NCBI GenBank assembly: GCA_022385805.1
Contig: MU277713.1
Location: forward strand, 122,804 to 186,803
From: Pilatotrama ljubarskyi
Taxonomy: Eukaryota; Basidiomycota; Agaricomycetes; Polyporales; Polyporaceae
Direction of reading: 5' to 3'
Length of the DNA stretch: 64,000 bases
The notes below the pieces were generated by a model that did not search any database, had not been told where the DNA came from, and was given only the letters and a program-made list of their open reading frames with translations. This document shows, in pieces, positions 1-11,760 of this stretch (the first letter of the stretch is position 1; each line of letters starts with the position of its first letter). The position numbers and the translations under genes are program-made.

Positions 1-1486
1 ATCGCGCTGGTACAACGGGCCGTATATATACGGCCGCTTCTGTTCGGAGAGTTACGTTTGGGACGTGGAAATGTCCAGAGCGACACGTCTATCGGATATA
101 ATTCATAATGCCGCGAGGGCTTGTCAGCGGGGTCAGGGGGCGAGTGACGGGTGCGTATCGAGGAGCCTAACGGACACGTCTTGTCTGGTGGGGGCATTCA
201 TTGATGTGATGAGATGATCAGTAGATATGTTGGAAGGGCCAAGTGTACGGCGGAGCTGGTTGATGTACGTGTCGGCCTCGCCGATAGTGGGGAGCGATAG
301 AGTTAACGTTCCAAGACAAGTGAGAACACGAGACCGATGTACGTCCTGAGCTGGAACGCGGTGGACCGATGGAAGGTTCGGATTCCCGCAGAGAGCGGGG
401 CGGAGGCCCACGCCGGAGAGGGGCGAAGAGGCGACATGAGGAGCGCGATGCAGCGAGAGAACGACAGGGGGACAGCGAAGAGGAGCAGACGAGTACGTAC
501 GGAGGGGTGTGGACAAGCGAGGGACGCAGCAGACAGAGAAGATGGAGGGTTCGGTTAGCGCGGTGCGGGGAAAAGGCCGACGGGCTGCTGTGTAGGGGTG
601 GACGGGCGGGATCGCGGGAGTGAGATTGCCATGATGGTGGCCCTGGGCTGGGAGGAGGAGAGTCACACGTCTGGGCACGGCGAACGAAGGGGCATCGAAG
701 AGAGAGAAGACGGCCAGAAGGAGGAAGAGATGCCCCGGGACAGAGAGAGACGAGAGCTGAGAGGAGGGGAAGGCTGCAACGTGGGTCGGCGAGTGCAGGC
801 GCGTTTTCCAAAGACAACATACAATGTGACCATCTTGAGAGACACACAACACACGCCGGCGTCTCTCCCATGCCACCGACGTTTTCGATCAGCACAAAGG
901 CGCCCATCAGAGTTCCCCCTCTCGTCCCTCGTCTTCGCAGCCATCGCCCAGCCACAAAAAACACACCCAGCGCGCCCCGGAGGACGCGCAGGACGGCGTC
1001 GGCGGCGGTGCGCGAGGAGCGCAGCCACCGAGGGCAGGAGGGCGGCGGGCGGAGGGCGGCGGGGACGCGAGCACATGGATATGAATCAGGAGCAGTCCCC
1101 GATCAGGATGACGGACGTCCTCATTTGGGCTGATTTCAATTTCGCGCCTGGGAATGTTTTCTGTTTGTTTTCGATGGAATTTCTGCTATTCTGAATTCAA
1201 TGTTTTCGTTCGCTTCTCTGGCCTGAGCCCCCCATCTTATATCGCCCCTCCTCTCTTCCACGTCAATCCTCCCCTCCACCCCCGCGCCCCCACTCTGCGC
1301 AACCCCCCACCGCCCGCGCGCCCGGTCGGCCCACCCACGCGCACCCACTCCAAGACATGCGATGCAGGTAGAGTGAGTGCTACCACACTTTCCTACCTCG
1401 GCCATGTACTCACCGCGTCCACAGAAGGCACCCCGCCGCGTCTATAGCCTCCCTCATGGCATCCTCAGCCAGGTCATATTTCTTTC
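1..1486. other. Left-edge stretch with no recognised gene
   Basis: GC-rich, low-complexity sequence. Several overlapping open frames exist on both strands, mainly at 133-964 on the minus strand. They are rich in Arg, Pro and Ser, have no motif I recognise, and look like by-products of GC-rich non-coding DNA. The last few hundred bases (1200-1486) are pyrimidine-rich and probably hold the promoter and 5' leader of the zinc-finger gene that starts at 1487. Confidence 0.4.
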
Positions 1487-3530
1487 ATGTTCAATTCTTC
1501 GCGTCGTGCTCATCATATCCATAGCGTCCCGCAAAAGCGGAAGGAGCCGCCCGCAGAAAGCGCCGTCCGCCCCAGGCCTCCAGAGCGCGCCGATTCCCCA
1601 TCCGAGACAGACGCCGGCACCCAGAGCACCACCCCGACCGACGAGTACGGCAGCGGCCGCATCATCTGCGAGACCTGCGGCGACGCCATCTCCATCCGCG
1701 ACGAGGCCACCGGCGGCTTCACCGTCAAGCACTGGGACGCGCACCGCGTCACATGGCACGCGTCTCTCCATCCTCCTCCCAGCCGCTCTCCGTCCTGACT
1801 CACTCCACTTTGTAGCCAGAATGGTTCCCAGAACCCGGCCGAGGTCGCGCCCGATACGCCTGCCGCCCACCCCGACGCGTCGTCTCAGCCCGCCGCCAAG
1901 CGGCGCCGCGCGAAGCGAACAGAAGAGGAACGCATCGAGTACCTCCGTTCCGATCCATACGTCGCCAAGTTCGAGGCGTACCGCGTCCTCTGCGCGTCGT
2001 GCGACAAGTGGATCCGCCTCCGGCCGAACTCGACGTACTGCTCGATCCCGTGGGATGCGCACCGCAAAAGCTGTCTCGCAAAACGCGTGTGAGTGCCGTC
2101 TCCCGATCATGAGCGCAAGTAACACGTAGTGAGGCTCCGTCGTGTGCGTGATCAGTGCTAAGAACGCACACCCAGTCGACGACCGCAACGCCGCGTTCGC
2201 GTCAGACCCCAACGTCAAGCGGTTTGACAGTGAGCGCGTGTTGTGTCGGGTGTGCGAGAAGTGGATCCCGATCGTGGCAGAGAACAACGTGGCCGCCATC
2301 AACATCTGGATGCAGCATCGGTCTGCGTGCCAGCCGGTGTCTGCGCCTGGCCCTGGCGCTTCCACGTCGAAGTGAGCAGCGGGACTGACTGACTCACCAG
2401 TGTGGAGGCTGATGAGCAATAGGTTCAACATAGCGAACGTGCCGCCGCCGCCGAAGCATCTCCTGGCACTCGCGTCTTCGTCTTCGCTTCCGCCTCTGCC
2501 TACCGCATCCGCACGTGCAGCCGTAGCGCAGTCGATGTCGGCTAGTTCATCTCAACATTCGCCGTCTGCGCCACCATCAGCGACAGGAACCTTCACGACG
2601 GCGTTCAAGGAATACACCCCGAGCACCTTCCCGCAGGAGTCGCGCAGACGAAACGCCGATCAGCGAGCCGCAGCCCTGCGTGCCGATCCGCTCTTGGGCG
2701 AGGTCGAGCCGGGACGCGTCTTCTGCAAGCTCTGCCACAAGTGGGTGCAGCTCAGGCAGGACAGCACGTACTGCTCCTATCCATGGGAGCAGCACCGCGC
2801 CAAGTGTCTGCAGAGGCGGTGAGTATTCGATGCGAACGGTCCCTCCGTCGTCTTCTCGACTTCCGGAAGCTCACCCTGCACATGCCCAGCCAAAAAATCT
2901 CGGATCGAGAAGCAGCGGCTGCGGAGCTCCGTACAACGCGTGACGCCGCACTGGGGGACGAGTTCGTCTCGGACTACAGCGTCACGCCCGAGCCGGAGGA
3001 GGGCCCGGAGGGCGACGACGCGGACCGTGCGCAGATGAGGACCGAGCGGCGGCGCGCCAAGGCGTTCGCGAACGCGGAAGCGGGGACGGGGCGGCTGCGG
3101 TATCCGGAGGGCGTGAACGGCCGGTCGGCATCTGCGCCTTCGAGCGAGGACGATGACGCGATGTGGGACTACGTCGATGTCGACGTCGCGCGCCCGCCCA
3201 AGCTCGCCGACCTGGACTCTCCCGTCGGAAGGTGCGCATTCGATCCTCGTGCCGTAAGGTTCTGCGATCAGACTGTTGGCTGATTCGACGGGATGCGCTC
3301 TGTTGGACAGGCTCGAGTTCGTCGCGCGGTCGATCCGGCATCTGTATAGGGTGACGTACGAACGGTCGGACGAGTTGACGATCGCGACGCTCGTGACGTA
3401 CCTGAACGCGGCGCTGCCGCCTGACAAGCACGAGGACTTTGACACGGCGGAGGTGACGAAGGCGGCCACTGCGCTGCACGAGCGGCGCACCTTCATCTTC
3501 GAAGGGGACGTCATCCGCCTGCGGTCCTGA
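1487..3530 (+). CDS. Protein with four Cys2-His-Cys-like zinc-binding motifs (hypothetical)
   Basis: My model has six exons: 1487-1761, 1816-2088, 2156-2371, 2423-2818, 2890-3231 and 3311-3530, giving 573 residues. Every junction is GT-AG with matching phase, and introns are 51-79 nt. The protein carries four copies of a motif of the form R(V/I)xCxxC(x~20)(W/I)xxHRxxC, with CxxC pairs near residues 61/64, 151/154, 213/216 and 356/359. Copies 2-4 are each preceded by a DPxV-like spacer. In copy 1 the last Cys is replaced by Trp-His, which would make it Cys2-His-His. The linkers are rich in Pro, Ser and basic residues (for example AKRRRAKR near 118), which suggests a nuclear protein. The C-terminal part after residue 390 is acidic, then helical, and I cannot assign it. 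A DNA- or protein-binding role is inference only; I recognise no named family. Confidence 0.75.
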
Positions 3531-5354
3531 CCGCCGGCTGCCTCGTCCAGCTCTGGGCGACGGAAAACCAACGTTGTATATAAAAAACGGGGACTATGCC
3601 TCCCACCTCCAACGGGGCGAGGCGACCGACTGTACGTTCTAGGCTTGCTTGGTATGCTCGTAAGTGTATGTGTCCCGTACGTATGGCGGGGTCGGCTCCC
3701 CGAGAAGTAGTAGCGGACTCTTTCTTGGAAACTGGGTGGACGAAGGACCCTCGTACGTCGCGCATGCTGTCTGTCGTCGCTCTTGTGGTATTTATTAGCC
3801 CGTCGCGCCCGTCCCGAATTTCTCGAAGTCGAAGTAGAACGCGAGCGCTATGTAGTCGCGCATCAGGCGTATTTAATTTAACTTCCCGCCGTAAAGCTTC
3901 ATATGCGCTCCGAAATGTGCTATATGTCAATGTTCTCCGGGGCTTCCGCCTTCGACCGCGAGTGCATCCGGCGCGCAAGTCTCCCACTGGTCCAAGTCGC
4001 CGATCAGACCAGGCCCAGACGCGCTCCCATTCATCGGCGTTTCCACGGAGGCGCGAGGATACGGCGGCGGAGAACACCTGTCACGGACGCGTCCGGTAAC
4101 GCGTCAGTCACGCACGGGCGTCTCGCGTGACGTGCGTACTGCGACCGGAGCGGGAGCGGGGGCCGGAGCCTGGGGAGGAGCGGAGGGTCCGAGTGTCCGA
4201 GTGTCCGAGTGCGAGGCCGGAAGAGGAATGCCGGGTGGGCGAGGCAGCGGCAGAGCCCCCACAAACGATGCATCATCAACAACACTCGCTGGTGGCGGTG
4301 CCCGAGGCTGAGTGGCACACAGCACACGCACGCACGCTCGTGCACTGCTCCTCCGATGGGCCATCGCCCGCGAGTCGGACGCGGATGCAGATGCAGCGCG
4401 CGCGTTTTTTGATTACCGGAGTGCCTGGCCAGCCCGAGCGTGCGTCGGACCCAACGTGTGTGTTCCGCGAGGCTCGGAGATTGCGAGGCAGGCACATCCG
4501 GGTTAGGGCGGGGCCCGCGTCCGTACGTTGTGTGAGTAGGTGGGGCCACATATACGTTGACGACACGTCCAACGCGCGGATCCGGAGCAGCGGATGTGGT
4601 AGTACCTGGTGCGCGGTCGCGCTGCGCGCGATGATGTCGATGCGCGAGATGGGCGAAGGGCGGATTGCTGGGCGGTGCGCGCACGCGCGAGGTACTGACC
4701 CCGCTGTTGGGCGCGGTCGAGCGCTCTGGGGGACGCTTTGCGTGATGCGTTGTCAGAGTCCACAGGCAACCAACTTGGGTACTCATCTTCTATCGAGATT
4801 GGCGGGTTCAGCGTCACGTTCGCAGGCGTCAGGGAGGGGGTTTACCATTCGCCGCCGTTGCACGGTGCTCGAGTAGAAGCTGGAGAGGGCGGTATGGAGC
4901 TGGCGGAGTTTTTCCCTCCGGGTCCCGCGTATCGATTTCGGATAGTCCACGAAGCTACAGTTCGAGGTCAGCGCCCGGCAAGCGTGATCCCGATGATCTT
5001 TGGGAAGGATGCAGCACTTCAGGCCCGTTGCGGAGGTGCAAACCCTTGGTACTCGCTGCCATGCCGAAACTACCAGTACTTAGTAAGACGCTTGCGGACT
5101 TCAATGAGCCAAGAGCAGGCACCGCAGCCAGATAGGACGCTGACATGAGAAGCGTCTGACATTCGAAGCGTCCATGGATTCAGTATTATACACGGATAGA
5201 GCAGGAACCAGGCCAGCTCGGCCTACACGACGCAAAGCATGCGCGTCGTACCGTGAGCGTCGCTAACAGGACAGTACTGATATACCTTGAGGTCACCTCC
5301 TATTATAACCTTCTCCTTCGCGCGGCTGGCAACGAGCCCGAATGCCCGGTCGCA
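3531..5354. other. Intergenic region, no gene recognised
   Basis: About 1.8 kb without a supportable gene. Long frames at 4031-4876 on both strands are Arg/Pro/Ser-rich shadows without motifs. A short tandem repeat of the 8-mer GTGTCCGA lies near 4190-4212. A TATA-like AT-rich run (tatataaaaaa) lies just after the zinc-finger gene at 3576-3586; it may belong to that gene's 3' region. Confidence 0.4.
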
Positions 5355-8058
5355 TCAGTCTGCGACGTCTGATTCGTACTCGCTCGAGTCTGACGAGGAT
5401 CCGGAGTCGGACGGGTCGGACTCCACGTCCGAGCCCGCGACCTGGTCGGGCGGGATGTCAAGGCAACGCCCATGGTAATGGCCTTTCCACGGATGATGAT
5501 ACACCGTGCGGTCTTCGACAGCCTTTCGGGCATTGTCGATGTGGTGCCTACCCGATCGCGACTTTCAGTTGTCACGAACCGCGCAGTGATCGCTATCGAG
5601 ACTCACCACTTTGCGAGATGCACCTTCATAGCCTCGCCAGTTCCGGAAAACGACGGGCAGAGCGCGCAGCACCACTCGGTATCAGCCCCGGCGAGGGGGT
5701 TCTGCTGACTCTCAAAGGCACGGATGACCCACGCCGGCCTGTCGACGCGCCGCCACATGGTTTCGAAGAGGTCAACGTGCAGCGACGCAAGGCCGCAGTG
5801 CGCCCGCGTGTGCTCAAACTGGTCAAGCGCGGACGACAGCGATCAGCATGGGCCGCACCGGTGGAGGACGCTCGACTCACCGCTGCGATCCAATCGTACG
5901 AGCGGCACGGACGTTCGAGGTCGGTGCCGGGATCGACCGGGTCGCAGAAGCCGCATCGCAGCCTAGCCTCGCACCTCGACAGCTCGTCTATCGTCGTTCT
6001 GGCAGGATCCAGCCCGAGCGCCCTGAGGATCTGGCACATGAGCTCAACGTTCACGGCGCCTCTCCGCCCAACTTCGAGGATGCTGCTATCGAAGGGGACT
6101 TGGCCCGCGGCTTGGACTTCGCCCTGGCGTCGCTTCCAGGGGAACGCTTGGTCGGGGAAGTTCAAAGTCATGATCGCTCGCATGTACGCGTCTTTCCTTG
6201 CGCTGGGAATGATCTGCTTGGTGTTGGTGCTGAGGCGGAAGCTGCCGTGGCGCAGGATCGCTGGATACCGCAGGGCGTAGGCCCGCGGATCGAGCACGTA
6301 CGGAACTCCCGACTTGATGGTGAAGACGGCCGCGGCGAGTTCTAGGACATCGACCTTCGCGGGAACCTTTGGGAAGTACTGGCGCATATGGCGCGACAGT
6401 TGCTCCCGGACGTCTGACTCCCACCTGTCCGCCAACGAGGGGACGATGGCCGCGAAGGCAGCAACAGGAGCGACCTCGGACGTAGGCGCCTCCAGAAGAG
6501 CCCTGCACTCGGGTATGAGCGCAAAGTCGATGGCTGTGGGTCTGCACTCCATTCTCGGGGTGCGCGGGATGTCGACGTAATGAGCTTGGAGCAGCTCTTC
6601 GATAACATCGAAGCGCTGCCGCAGGACGCTTCGCAGTTCCGCGTCGAGTCTCTTGGCGCGTGCCTCGTACAGCAGCCTGCGCAGGGCCTTCATCACCTTC
6701 CGCCAGCCTACAAGATACAGTACAGGAAGGTCAGAGTAAGTGGTCATGCGTTCGAACGGGAATCACAGCACTCGCCCGCGTCGGTAAGCCTCTTTGGGCG
6801 GCATATGCAGGGATGCTGGGTGATCGTCTGCAGGCCTTCTTCTCCCATAAAAGCGAGTTCCTTCTCCCATCCGTTCTGGCGCAACCTTGCCAAGATGCTG
6901 GCAGAGCCGAGCGTTAGTGGGCAAAACTGGGCAACCGGAATGATTTACGCACTCGGAGACCCGCTGCTTCGTCCTTGCTTCGAGCTCGGCCACGCGCTCT
7001 TGCTCGAACCAACGTTCAATCTGTGCCGCGCACTGGTGAAGCACGAATGTCAGCTGCACCTGCGAGGGCCTCACTCAGGCTATGACGCACTCGTTTGCGC
7101 TGTGCGCGTTCCTTCATCACCTCCTCGACGAATGCCTTCCGAGATTCTTCAGTGATGGTGTCCCCGAGGGCTTTGTACTGCCTGATGAGTCTATCCAGTT
7201 CCGTCCTGAGGATACGGTTCTTGTTCTCATCGACTTGGTCTCTATGGATGGGCGGCAAAAAATGAGCATCAGGGGTTCCGAGTGCCGTAGGAGTATCTGA
7301 GAGAGTATACTAACGCCCATGATCCCTTCAGAAGGTGGAAGTAGACCGACACGTACTCGTGGCGGAAGATGATATCGCTGAGCTCGCTGTCGATGAGGCG
7401 TACCTCTTCCGCAGCCTGCACGTACCAGACCGTCCTGTAGTAACACTAGGTTAGCACGCGGAGCGGTCATCACGCCGTGGTTCACGTACGCGTTGTGGAC
7501 GCATTTCCTACAGATGCGCATCAGAGACGACCCAGAGATCCACCAAACGCTCGGATAACCGCAGAACTGTCATGTGGTTAATGTCGACGGCGTAGGGCCG
7601 GCGTCTGGATGACTTACATGGCAGGACGATGAGTACAAGAGATGCACATAGGCAGGCGCGCTCAGGAACAAGAGAGGCTCCTTGGGTATTCCCGGGGCGT
7701 TCCGCATTGCGGCATCCCACATCCGCTGTTGAGTCTGAGATAGGAAGAACGTGTGGAACATCTTGCACGATCGCGTCAGATTGTACAGGTCCCTCGGATG
7801 CAGCCGGCTGACAATCTGTCGCGAAAGAGTCGGTGTGTATCTCGCAGCCTGAACGAGCACGAACAATGTGGCGAAGAAGCTTACCTCGAGCACCGCTGCC
7901 AGGGGCAGGACGAGCAAGCCCCGCTGACCAGCATCACTTCGTCGGAGGGGAGCCCGGCAAATTACAGCTTGGTTGGTTGAGTCGGCAGAAGACGCGATGT
8001 CGCGCAGCGCGTCCGTCGGTACGTCGTTGTCGACCTTGACTCTCTTGGCTGGCTCCAT
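5355..8058 (-). CDS. F-box protein with C-terminal C2H2 zinc finger, paralog A
   Basis: Multi-exon minus-strand gene. The start (8058) opens with MEPAKRVKVDND, a basic, nuclear-type N-terminus. After an intron at about 7950-7880 the F-box reads LPLAAVLE|IVSRLHPRDLYNLTRSCKMF, the Skp1-binding helix pattern. The following HLLYSSSCHVS block matches paralogs B and C (HLLYSAYC, HLLYSPYC). The large middle exon (5900-6747) shares the blocks RP(T/Q/R)xIDFAxxPEC, ALGLDP(A/L/M)xTTxxEL and LRCGFC with both paralogs. The C-terminus has a C2H2 finger, CALC-x12-H-x4-H, split by an intron. The last exon starts at HHIDNARKAV and ends in an acidic Asp/Ser tail, stop at 5355. F-box proteins recruit substrates to SCF ubiquitin ligases; the finger may bind the substrate or DNA. 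The target is unknown. Confidence 0.75.
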
Positions 8059-8552
8059 GGTACAGCTGTTCGGGGTAGAAGCAGCAACACGGCGCGCACG
8101 GGAGGACTTCGAAGGAGTGAAAGAGATGGATGGTAGTGGTTCAGATCAACGAGGTTGCAAGTCCCATTAGCGCGCATTGGGCCAAGAGTCGAGGTTGGGG
8201 TGGCTATAACCATGAACAATAGCGTGACGAGCGGCTGAGACCGCAAGTGCATTGCGCCGCGGCAAAATATGAGTGCGATGAACCCTGCTGAGAGCAGGAG
8301 TCCGTCCGTATAGGTTCTCGTTCGCAGATGCGCACTTAGAAGCCAGTACCTGCTATTTCGACGACACCAAGCCGGAAAACCGACACAGATCGGCAGGTGG
8401 ATTGTGCCAAGTAAGTGTGACATTGTGGACATGCTACAAACTCTGCAAGACGTTCAGGTCAGCCCGATCATGAACATACGCAGCGACATCGAACTTACTG
8501 ATACGATGACAGCATTACACTGTGGAAGGCTTGATAGCATTCAAGCGCACAG

Positions 8553-9776
<1,224 letters not shown>

Positions 9777-11145
9777 ACCGCACAGAATACAGAAGTTGCA
9801 GCTTATAGAGGGATTTTGAAGAGATGTGTATGGAGGAGTTCGTCTGAATCTCCGATCTCAGCCTGCTGCACGCACTGGTATGCGCAAGGCGCGCATGGGC
9901 GCCAATGTCGGAAAAAGTTATTTTGCATCTGGAGGGCGCTACCCTCGAGACAGTCTCGGACCGCCCTCCCGGCCCTCCGCCAGGCTCCGGCTCGCTTAAC
10001 GGCGTGGCGAGGCTATGCGGAGGCTGGTGGAGGGTTGCCGGAGGGCTGCCCTCCCGAAGAAATATCCCACCTCCGGAAGGCTATCAACCTCGGAGCCTCC
10101 TAGCGCCTCCGGCGGCCTCGCGATGCGCGTGAGAAAAGTCCGACAAAAGTATATACAGTGCGAGCATGAGCGCTCAATGAAACCCATAGGTTCGTCTACG
10201 TATCCCTGCACATTGATGTTCGTGCTCACCTGTTATACACTCGTTTTCTGACCTGTCCTGCGAAACCTAGAGGATAGCGTTGTGAATGCGTACGACGAGC
10301 GTCGCTGTCACCAGCATCAGCCGACCTATCCGGATCCCTGGACGTCCAGCTGCGCAAAGGCCCGGAGGAGCAGTTCCAGGACTCGGATGAGCTCGCCGCC
10401 TGTGCCAGTGGTGGGGAGATGTTCCTCCCGCGTAAGCGTACGAAATAACCCACGAAACCGCGCAATTTTCCGTCATGCGTCAGCGCCGTCTGTGTGTGCA
10501 CCGCCCACCGGCCGGACGAGCTCGACGCCCGCGCTAGCGACCACTTCGCAGACCGCCGCGTCGACGCACAGCGGTGGCGGCAAATACTGTCGAGCGCCCA
10601 CTCGTTACTGACGGAGTACCTCTGGTTCTTTCCCTCCTCCGCCTCCATTTTCTAGCCGAAGTCAGCAGGTCCCGATGGATGCGTTCAGTTCGCGCTTCCC
10701 GGCGACAGCCTCCTTCTCTCCTCAAATGTTATCGGAGGAGTGTCTCCGCTGCAGCACCCGCACCTGTAGCCTCAGGCCACGAGCAGTCTCGCGGCAGTTT
10801 TGAACGCGCGACGGACGACTCGAAGACGGACCTGAACCCGGTCTTCTCAGTGGGCCCTGACATATCAAACAGCATCGCTCTCGCTCTGGGGATGCGCGGG
10901 CGAGCAGTGGGCGTCGCTCGCGCGCGAGGCGGGTATCTCGGGCGGGCAGGGCGACTTCAGGCAGGTGATTTCCATGACTGATGAATACGAACGAGGCAGA
11001 CAGGTAATACGGAGCCATCATGACAGGAAGTAATGTATGAGTTTACAACTAGGAGACGACTATGTCGATTATTATACGCAGTTGGAGTCTGAGTGTCCCA
11101 ATATGTGCAGGGACTCGGAGGGACGTGGAGTTGGCACGGTACACC
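9777..11145. other. Region between TGS1 and F-box paralog B, possible unassigned exon
   Basis: No gene recognised. A plus-strand open stretch after a possible acceptor at about 10849 reads QWALTYQTASLSLWGCAGEQW and ends near a GTGATT donor at about 10968. Its composition is protein-like, but I could not connect it to other exons. A 240-bp inverted-repeat segment (9906-10145) is listed separately. Confidence 0.3.
9906..10145. repeat. Possible small foldback element, imperfect inverted termini
   Basis: The ends are TGTCGGA and TCCGACA. The next 17 bases align only partly, meeting again at GCATC. Inside, CTCCGG/CCGGAG and GGAGGGC/GCCCTCC motifs recur in both orientations, so the segment could fold into a GC-rich hairpin. 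No clear target duplication is visible. It could be an old miniature element or simply local palindromic sequence. Confidence 0.3.
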
Positions 11146-11249
11146 TCAAGCAATCTCTGCCGCGGTTTCCTTCTCGCGTGTGCGCTCATAGAGGAAGACC
11201 CGGTTAGTGCAACCCGAACGCCCGTCCCAGGAAGGATGGACGTAGATAG
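11146..11249 (-). pseudogene. Severed 3' end of the last exon of F-box paralog B
   Basis: On the minus strand these bases read on from the transposon target site CTATCTA as VHPSWDGRSG...ERTREKE and reach a TGA at 11146-11148. In paralog C the matching stretch is GTIYVHPSSSPAEP. In B the GTIY half lies at 15444-15460, on the other side of the transposon. The fragment no longer has a start or splice site and would not be translated as part of B. Confidence 0.75.
11243..11249. repeat. 7-bp target site duplication TAGATAG, left copy
   Basis: TAGATAG lies immediately before the left terminal repeat and again immediately after the right one (15444-15450). The base beyond the duplication differs on the two sides, so its length is exactly seven. 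Confidence 0.9.
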
Positions 11250-11264
11250 TGGGGAGGGGCAATC
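11250..11264 (+). repeat. Left terminal inverted repeat, copy 1
   Basis: TGGGGAGGGGCAATC, an exact inverted match of 15429-15443. The next base differs (G on the left against C on the right), which ends the repeat. Confidence 0.92.
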
Positions 11265-11760
11265 GGAGGGGGAAATCAATTAGCGCGCGTCCTTTCCCAC
11301 CGTGTCCTCAGCCGAGCGTGCCTTCCTGATTAGGTGGTGTAATCGTTGCCGGTGGCTGAAGGTATGGTCGAGCAAAGTCTGCCACCGTACTTCATACCAT
11401 CCACCCCGATAAGCTTAGAATCATTTCAGATTGTCTATGAATGTATACTAAAGAAGACTCTTCAAGCCGGATTTCTTTCATTTCCGGTGAGGTGCATAGA
11501 CGCTCATGGAACCGTCCTCGAATGCATGTAATGCAGTCATGATTTAAAAAACAAGCTTGAAGGATATGTCGGTGCGCATATGAGGGATCATATGCCCGAG
11601 TTTCAGAAGAATCATGCGAGTGAGCAACAATTGAGGCACGAAGAACTTCGTTCTCATGGCTTGAATTTGGACATGTATAAGCGCTCATAGTAGCGCTCTT
11701 GTCATGTCCACCGGTCCGACTGAGCAACCGCCCTAGTACTACTTGAAAGCATTCGAGCGC

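Noticed and set aside
133..964. Two long overlapping minus-strand frames at the left edge
   Set aside because: Arg/Pro/Ser-rich composition without motifs, both frames open at once: typical of GC-rich non-coding DNA.
4031..4876. About 250-codon frames on both strands
   Set aside because: Same kind of low-complexity composition; no domain, no splice pattern; contains a simple repeat.
5342..6345. Plus-strand frames over F-box paralog A
   Set aside because: Antisense to the conserved exon shared by three paralogs.
11346..11531. 61-codon frame near the left end of the transposon (copy at 33936)
   Set aside because: No ATG at its start, no link by splice sites to the transposase, no motif.
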